From Pilaira anomala (lineage: Eukaryota > Mucoromycota > Mucoromycetes > Mucorales > Mucoraceae), in the NCBI GenBank assembly GCA_025716855.1, contig JAIXMQ010000002.1, forward strand, positions 915,434 to 979,433: DNA of 64,000 nt. The letters are read 5' to 3'. Positions 58,291-64,000 of the stretch are shown here, piece by piece. Under the pieces are notes generated by a model. The model was given only the letters and a program-made list of their open reading frames with translations, had not been told where the DNA came from and made no database searches. Position numbers and translations under genes: made by a program. Positions within the stretch are counted from its first letter, which is position 1. The number at the start of each line of letters is the position of its first letter.

Positions 58291-59639
58291 GGTGCCTTTT
58301 TAGTTACTAGTGGTTTTTGAGTGACTGCTGCTGCTGATGCTGATGCTGCTTGCTTTGATATATTCTTGGCTGCTGAGTTTCCTGCCGTATTTGATTTAGA
58401 TGATGCCTCTTCGAATTGCTTCAAAAGAGTATCAAAATCACATTCATCTGTAGCTTTCGGTACGTCCACATGTCGATTGGATGCCTTCTTAGCTAACTCT
58501 TTCTTCTTTTTATTCTTCCGTGCGAGCCTCTTTTTGGCTCTCTTAGATAATTTTGGTGCTGCTGTCTTTGGTGGTGTTTGATCAATTGGCTTTGCTTGAT
58601 GAGTTTTAGATGCTGGCGATAAAGCTGGAATTGGAACTGAAGATGATAAGAAAGGTGCTGTTGCTGATGAAAGTTGATGGGGAGCTTCAGATGCAGGTAT
58701 ATTCTTAGAAGATGTTGCTGAAGTAGAAGCTGTTGATGGCGGTGGTAAACCTGATTCTGAACAGCGAGAAGGAGAAATTGAATCTAATGAGACAGATGGT
58801 GATGCATTGGATTTATGAGCAGATGGTAACAAGAAAGTGGGTGAGCAAGATGCACGAGCCATGGATGATGATGGTGCACTTCCTGCTGTTACTGTTTGTG
58901 GTGATGATACACTGGATATATGAGCTGGTGGCGATGCACTAGATCTACGGTCCATGGATGATGCTGCTACTGCGGTTTTTGGTGAAGGTGGTGAATTACT
59001 TACAAATCTCGTTACAGGAGGATTTTTGATGAGTGCAAGTAATTCATCGATTAAGAAAACCTCTTTTGGTGCTTTAGTACTCGTGGGTGAAGTGGTAGGT
59101 GTTGTACCTAAGGAACTTGGAGGAGTCATAGTGATCTTTCCTGGTATTTTATTGGTAGCTACTGCACCTAAGGAGCTTGGAAGAGTTATAGTGGTCTTTC
59201 CTGGTCTTTTATTAGTAGGTGTAGGCTTGGATATAATGTTGGTTTCAGTTGGTTTGAGCTTTTTGCAAGTCTTTTGTTCAGGTTCTGAAAGATCAAATTC
59301 TTTACGTTTGTTTGGACATGGTGGCCGAACTTGACTATTCACTACAGGTTGTTGAGGAAGACAGGGATCCTTTAAATTATTTGAGGACGAAGCCTTTGCT
59401 TTTGTGATTGACGTTTTGAGTCGTTTATTTATGTGCATTGAAGCAGGTTGTTGTTCTTCAGAGCTTGGTGAATCATCCAAAGTGGACACTGTTTCCGCAG
59501 CGCGCTTTAAGCAGGGTTTAATTGGTTTTGGTTCTTCAACTCGATCTTCATTTTTTTGAGGTTTTTCTTGTGAAATAATCTCTTCGATAGTAGGTGGATC
59601 AGTGGCTAAAAGCTTATAAAGTGCTTCGCGATGAGACAT
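58149..59639 (-). CDS. Disordered Pro/Ser/Lys-rich protein with KPPAQ repeats, possibly truncated
   Basis: Open frame of 496 residues from MSHREALYKLLATDPPTIEE. An ATG 12 codons upstream would add a hydrophobic-looking extension and is less likely. The protein is almost wholly low complexity: Ser/Pro/Thr-rich with short conserved-looking patches (PKEVFLIDELLALIKNPPVT; KLSKRAKKRLARKNKKKKEL, a strong nuclear/nucleolar-type basic signal; ECDFDTLLKQFEEASSK). It ends in about nine KPPAQ repeats. The stop is a point change inside the repeat, and in-phase exons continue beyond it (57384-58148), so the annotated C-terminus is probably not ancestral. Function unknown; it lies in the inverted-repeat segment beside a transposase relic. 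Confidence 0.6.
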   Translation of the reverse strand: MSHREALYKLLATDPPTIEEIISQEKPQKNEDRVEEPKPIKPCLKRAAETVSTLDDSPSSEEQQPASMHINKRLKTSITKAKASSSNNLKDPCLPQQPVVNSQVRPPCPNKRKEFDLSEPEQKTCKKLKPTETNIISKPTPTNKRPGKTTITLPSSLGAVATNKIPGKITMTPPSSLGTTPTTSPTSTKAPKEVFLIDELLALIKNPPVTRFVSNSPPSPKTAVAASSMDRRSSASPPAHISSVSSPQTVTAGSAPSSSMARASCSPTFLLPSAHKSNASPSVSLDSISPSRCSESGLPPPSTASTSATSSKNIPASEAPHQLSSATAPFLSSSVPIPALSPASKTHQAKPIDQTPPKTAAPKLSKRAKKRLARKNKKKKELAKKASNRHVDVPKATDECDFDTLLKQFEEASSKSNTAGNSAAKNISKQAASASAAAVTQKPLVTKKAPVQKPPAQKPPAQKPPAQKPPAQKPPAQKPPAQKPPAQKPPAQKPPA

Positions 59640-59848
59640 GGTATAAGGCAGGGTAAAAAAGCTAATGATCTTCAAAAAAAAAAAAAAAGGTGGAATACTT
59701 GATAAACGGTTAATTTCATATTCCGGCCAAAAGCATCAAAAAGTGTAACGTAGACAATTTTTTGCCAAATTAAACTTTTCGTATGTTAGGAATAAAATTT
59801 TACGTTTGCGCATTTTGGAAAAAGCTCTTTCTTATTTTTTTTTAACTA

Positions 59849-60753
59849 ATGAGTAACTTTGTACACGAAGACGGTCAAGGCAACTACTTTAACAATGAGG
59901 GTTTGGAAATAGGAATTGTAGAAATGGAAGTTGATGAAGAGATGTATCCAAGTGAGATGGTAACAAATCTTGACCTTAAACCACCGGAGAAAGAGGTTAA
60001 GATAGCTGTTAAGCAACCTAAAGCTGTACCTGAGAGCACAGAGACACTCGGAATTTATCAGCATTATAGAGATAGTGAGAGACATCAAGTTCTCGATTTA
60101 GTTATCAATAAAGGTATGAGTACACGAGCAACAGCAATTAAACTCAACATAAACTACGTATTGCTCAGATTTGGGTAAAGAAGGAGGAGGAGGATCCTCA
60201 GCCTATAACTTCGAAAGAAAAGAAGGCAGCGGTAGATCTGTAGGAAGACCTCCTGAACTGGGACCAGAGCATGAAAAGTTTCTGGTGGATTTAGTAGATG
60301 ACCAGCCTTCTTTAGTCCTTGATCAGCCAGTTCACTGATCTTAGTATATCAAAGACAGGATTGAATAATTTCGTCACCGATAAATGTAGAATCAGTCTCA
60401 AAAGGGCTGCAAATAAGAATCTGGCTACAAAGCCTAACACTGGAACAGTAACTGGTCATTACTTCAACTTTTTGTGCAGTACTATGGATGTCATGGGTAA
60501 GTATGAGGAATTCAGGGGGCATTACTTGATCATGGACAATGCTCCAATTCATATCATTAAAGAGATCCAGAAGTACGTAGAAAGCAGAGGGTATGGTTGT
60601 ATATATCTTCCACCGTATTCACCAAAGCCCAATCCAATCGAAAAATTCTGGTCTGTTTTTAAAAGCAAACTTAAAAGAATAGCACTTTTAGAAGAGGAGA
60701 CTTTAACCACAAGAATCGGCTATGCCTGTAATGAATTCTTCTTAGCGACTTAA
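59849..60753 (+). pseudogene. Tc1/mariner-type transposase relic (DD34E class), internally deleted
   Basis: In order: acidic N-terminus (MSNFVHEDGQGNYFNNEGLE), an HTH region (YQHYRDSERHQVLDLVINKG, then STRATAIKLNINY), frame changes near 60158 and 60230, GRSVGRPPELGPEHEKFLVD, then SISKTGLNNFVTDKCRISLK. The C-terminal catalytic half follows, with YEEFRGHYLIMDNAPIHIIK and YLPPYSPKPNPIEKFWSVF. Asp in DNAPIH and Glu in NPIE are 34 residues apart, the DD34E spacing of Tc1-like elements. The section that should carry the first catalytic Asp is deleted, and three or more frameshifts are present. Inactive. Clear terminal inverted repeats were not found. Confidence 0.85.
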
Positions 60754-61838
60754 AAGGTTTCTGTAAGTATTCTGTTTCTAAGTTTGAAGATTATTTGGAA
60801 CGTAAACCTATTTAAATAAAGTAAATTTTTTTATGCGGTTTATTTTTTCTGTTGTCTCACAAGATCAGAAAAAGATAAAAAAAGAATGACTTAGATTTGG
60901 GCTTTCTTTTTCTTATCCATTTTTTAATTGTATAATATCAATTCAAGAATCATTCAAGTTTCTTTCTTTGAATGGAGGATGATCCGATAAACAGGTGGAA
61001 AAAAAAAAAGAGGGGGATGATACACTGCAAACATCATGTTTGACATTTAGTTTATTGATCTCCGCAATTGGAATCATGTCACGTTTGATAGCATTACTTC
61101 TTGATAATGACATAACCGGAAGGTGTTTAACGTTTCTTCTTTTTTTTTTTAAAAAAAAAAAGGGTATTGCCTTTCCTGATCCAAGCAAACTGAGTTCAGA
61201 AATTTACCACAGTTTTTTATTCACTCAAATGCAATACCATTTTGTTCAAACACAATGCATATTTTTCTTTATTCAATTTACTAGCGGAGAGAATTCTGTT
61301 TTGAAGTAAAATGCGACAAGTTAAAAGCTCTTTTCGCTTTTGCATGAGAAATTAAGACCTATATTTTAAAAGAAATATATGACATGAAAGTCAAAATAAA
61401 GCATGTTTGTCTAATTTACATTTTGAATCTTATCTTTCCAACAATCCATGATCGATATTATTTATAAAACTCGCCGAAGAAGTATTTAATAAAACGATGG
61501 TTGTAACAACAGACTGCTGAGTGTTATTGAGGAGAAAATACCGGAGGATTGATTTTGGTACATTGACACGTCGGTATTTACAGATGAGGAAAGTTCTTGA
61601 GATATTGACTATTAGAGAAATATCGTTTTTCCATATTGTCCTCAGTGATAAGCTTTGTACTCTAGAACCACAGCACATAGGCCAGATGCGGTAACACGTC
61701 GCTATGACAAGAGAGTAAAGAGATGCTATTTCCATGGTTACAATATCACATGTAAGCTTAAATTTATTCGAAGTTTCCGCAATAAAAGAAAAGCAAAATG
61801 GTAATTTAGTCACTACACTTTATTTAATACATTTGCTC

Positions 61839-61885
<47 letters not shown>

Positions 61886-63182
61886 GTGTTTACAATGATA
61901 TCAATTGATGTATTTTTTTTAGAAAAGACTCCAAATAGCGGATTTTTGTAATCAATTGACGATTATTACATTGACTATCTTTCTTTAATATCGTAACCGA
62001 TTATTTCATTGCCTTTTTCTGTAGGTATCCGTACTCTAACCATCTTGTGTTAGTTAAAAGAAATGATCGTCACTACTTATATTTAAAGTTGTTATTTGGT
62101 GTTTCAAGAAATAAGCCAATTGATATCGTAAACACCGTATTTATATGTTTCTTTTAAATTACACGTAAAATAGGATATTTTATTTTTTGAGAACCCTCCC
62201 TCCCTCCCTTCATTTTTATTATTTTTTTTTTTTAAATTAAAAGTGGGTATAATCTATATAATGGGTATAATCTATAATGGGTATAATCTATAATGGGGTA
62301 TATCTATATAATGGGGTATCGTATTAGGTGAGGGTATATATAAGAGGTACTTTTGTATGGGTATATTATTAGGTGGGGTATATATAAAGAGTACTTTTGG
62401 GGGTATAATATGTATGTACAGGGTATACTATTTACATATTTACAGGATATATTATGTACAAATAGGGTATATTATATTTACATATTTACAGGGTATATTG
62501 TGCCTTTTTTTCTTTCTCAGAAGGAGAGGACCATTGAAAAAGTAATATGGTATTGCATCTTGGGTATATCTTGACCAGCAAGTAAGGAAAAAAATAGGAC
62601 TGTATCTATTCATTTAACAAGTGAGTGCCATGAAAATTTAAAGTACAGAAAAAAAAATCATTACCTTGTGCATTGATTTGTAGATTTTCAGTTTTAAATA
62701 AATATAAATGCCTAATAGAACCCGATATAATGTTAGATACCATCAAATTTAGAGCCAGAGAGAAAGTTATATACGTTACCAAGTAGATAATAAAAATAGA
62801 GAAAGAAAAAAAGACAAAGGGAAAAAGAGAAAAAGAAAAAACCTTGATGTGAATTTTTTTCTTCTTTTATATATTTTTTACAACAGTTGAACACTATAGC
62901 TTACATCATACTGGCGCACATTTTAGATGTCGCAATGTAGTCTAGAGCATGAGAAAAAAAAAAGGCTCTCACGATTATGTATGTTGTTTATTTTTTTTTA
63001 TGAAGAAAATAGTATAGACTTTCTTTTTCATGTGAAAAAAAAAAAAAAAAAAAACTTAAAAACCAGCTATCTCATTTATTTGCCACTTTTTTTTTTTTTT
63101 TTTTTTTTCGTACCCTTCTGTCGAGCGTTTATATTCATATTGCTACTAAAAATCATCCGTTGTAAACGCCTGTAGTGTTTTG
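60754..63182. other. Non-coding stretch rich in simple repeats
   Basis: Contains a T11A11 palindrome (61140-61161), a 127-residue minus-strand frame (61430-61813, MTKLPFCFSFIAETSNKF) with no recognisable motif, a 43-base poly(T) (about 61840-61882), the GGGTATA-rich array (62242-62500) and poly(A)/poly(T) runs at 63033-63110. No gene is supported. Confidence 0.45.
62242..62500. repeat. Degenerate GGGTATA-rich tandem array
   Basis: Repeated units GGGTATAATCTATATAAT, GGGTATAATCTATAAT, GGGGTATATCTATATAAT, then GTGAGGGTATATATAAGAGG and GTGGGGTATATATAAAGAGT, then CAGGGTATA-TATTTACATATTTA units. Unit length and sequence change gradually across the array, so it looks like an evolving minisatellite with a constant GGGTATA anchor. 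Confidence 0.8.
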
Positions 63183-64000
63183 TTTTTATGATTCATTGCC
63201 CAGAAATGTCATCACTTCTTATCAGTGTTTATCCTTTTGTTTACATAAAAATTTTTTAGCGCATTTTTTTTCTATGAGCCCCCTATTTTTTTTTTTCTTT
63301 TTGGTAATTCCTAAAATATCTAAACCTAATTAACTGTATGTTTAACTTATATCTCAAGGAAAAAAAATACTTAGGTTAGTATTTAAATACACTCAAGATT
63401 AAATATGATAAAATTCAACCATATTACATTCTGTAAAAAAATTATGTATTCGGTTGAATACGTATAAACAATTTTAATAGGCATTAAACAGTGGATTCAG
63501 AAATATTTTTCTATTAATTAACTATATAGTTGGTGTTTGTCAAAGATATAGATTTTTTTTTACATGAAAATTAAATGTCTTTTTTTTACTACCAAAATTA
63601 ACTTGATTTAAGATCACCTATGATACTATGTGTGATTATTCAAAGGCTTTAAGCTTTTTAACTAGAAATATCTTAATACTGCTCTTGAGTATTTGGTTTG
63701 ATTTTGTTTATATTTGGCAGCTTCATTAATCCTTGCATAACAAAATCTGTGTCACAATCTTCTGTCAAAAAATAAAATAAAAAATTAAATGCTATGAACT
63801 TTTAGTCTGTACTAAAACTCTTCTACATTAATGTCTTTAAATGCTGGTCAGAATATCTATAATAGCTACCTTTTTTTTTTATATATATATATATATTAAC
63901 TGCAGTCATCTCCTAAAATTTGTTGGGATTTAAAACATGCATAAATGTATGTCTGTTTCTTGTCTGACTTAGTACACTTATTTAATATGAGACTCATACA
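63183..64000 (-). repeat. Right arm of the long inverted repeat (continues past the window)
   Basis: Reverse complement of 53667-54549. Inner boundary near ATGATTCATTGCCCAGAAAT (63188 onward). The match persists to base 64000, so the repeat is longer than 818 bases. Differences are single-base changes and homopolymer length changes (for example the 30-base A run of the left arm is a T8 run here). Confidence 0.85.

Noticed and set aside
58080..58310. Plus-strand ORF with FLSWW repeats
   Set aside because: It is the reverse reading of the KPPAQ minisatellite and has no other support.
61430..61813. A 127-residue minus-strand ORF
   Set aside because: No motif, no homologous copy in the window, no promoter or splice context; kept only as an unexplained frame within the non-coding stretch.

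Overview
The window looks like nuclear DNA of an early-diverging filamentous fungus, most likely Mucoromycota (Mucorales-like). It is AT-rich with very long A/T homopolymers. Genes carry many short introns (about 40-90 bases, GTAAGT-like donors, pyrimidine-rich acceptors). The gene set is fungal: YAP-type bZIP factors, an alpha-arrestin, DLT1, an INO80 Ies6 subunit, a Dsn1/Mis13 kinetochore subunit and a fungal GlcNAc-6-phosphate deacetylase. I rebuilt exon chains by hand; in every complete model the spliced length is a multiple of three.

Layout. 1-1642: vacuolar-type amino acid transporter, cut by the left edge. 2.1-2.9 kb: small Cys-rich, GPI-type surface protein. 3.4-11.0 kb: a 12-exon XMAP215/ch-TOG microtubule polymerase with five TOG domains. 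12.1-13.6 kb: GATA-like zinc-finger protein. 13.9-19.6 kb: two head-to-head paralogous bZIP genes around a second Cys-rich surface protein. 20.3-23.9 kb: dense block with a small hypothetical, a CENP-W-like histone-fold gene, an RS-like nuclear protein and DLT1. 25.2-26.7 kb: UNC93-like transporter. 30.0-31.3 kb: a third bZIP. 35.0-39.6 kb: alpha-arrestin, a degenerate coding stretch and a LEA_2-like membrane protein. 41.5-50.4 kb: a very compact housekeeping block (ankyrin protein, Ies6, Rpt2, TatD nuclease, Dsn1, hypothetical, GlcNAc-6-P deacetylase).

From about 50.9 kb to the right end the character changes to accessory DNA: decayed Tc1/mariner-type transposases, a dispersed ~260-bp repeat shared with 34.0-34.3 kb, a relatively GC-richer array of hairpin units at 51.87-52.23 kb, and an inverted repeat of at least 0.8 kb (53.67-54.55 and 63.18-64.0 kb) enclosing about 8.6 kb of disordered-protein genes, broken ORFs, a transposase relic and GGGTATA-rich tandem repeats.

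The most unusual signals are the hairpin array with conserved cores and changing complementary arms, the recurrent perfect T(n)A(n) palindromes in introns and spacers, and the inverted-repeat-bounded segment. Functionally, several genes bear on chromosome segregation (XMAP215, CENP-W, Dsn1) and on transcription or chromatin (three bZIPs, GATA-like protein, Ies6). I see no sign that they form an operon-like unit. No tRNA, rRNA or CRISPR was recognised.
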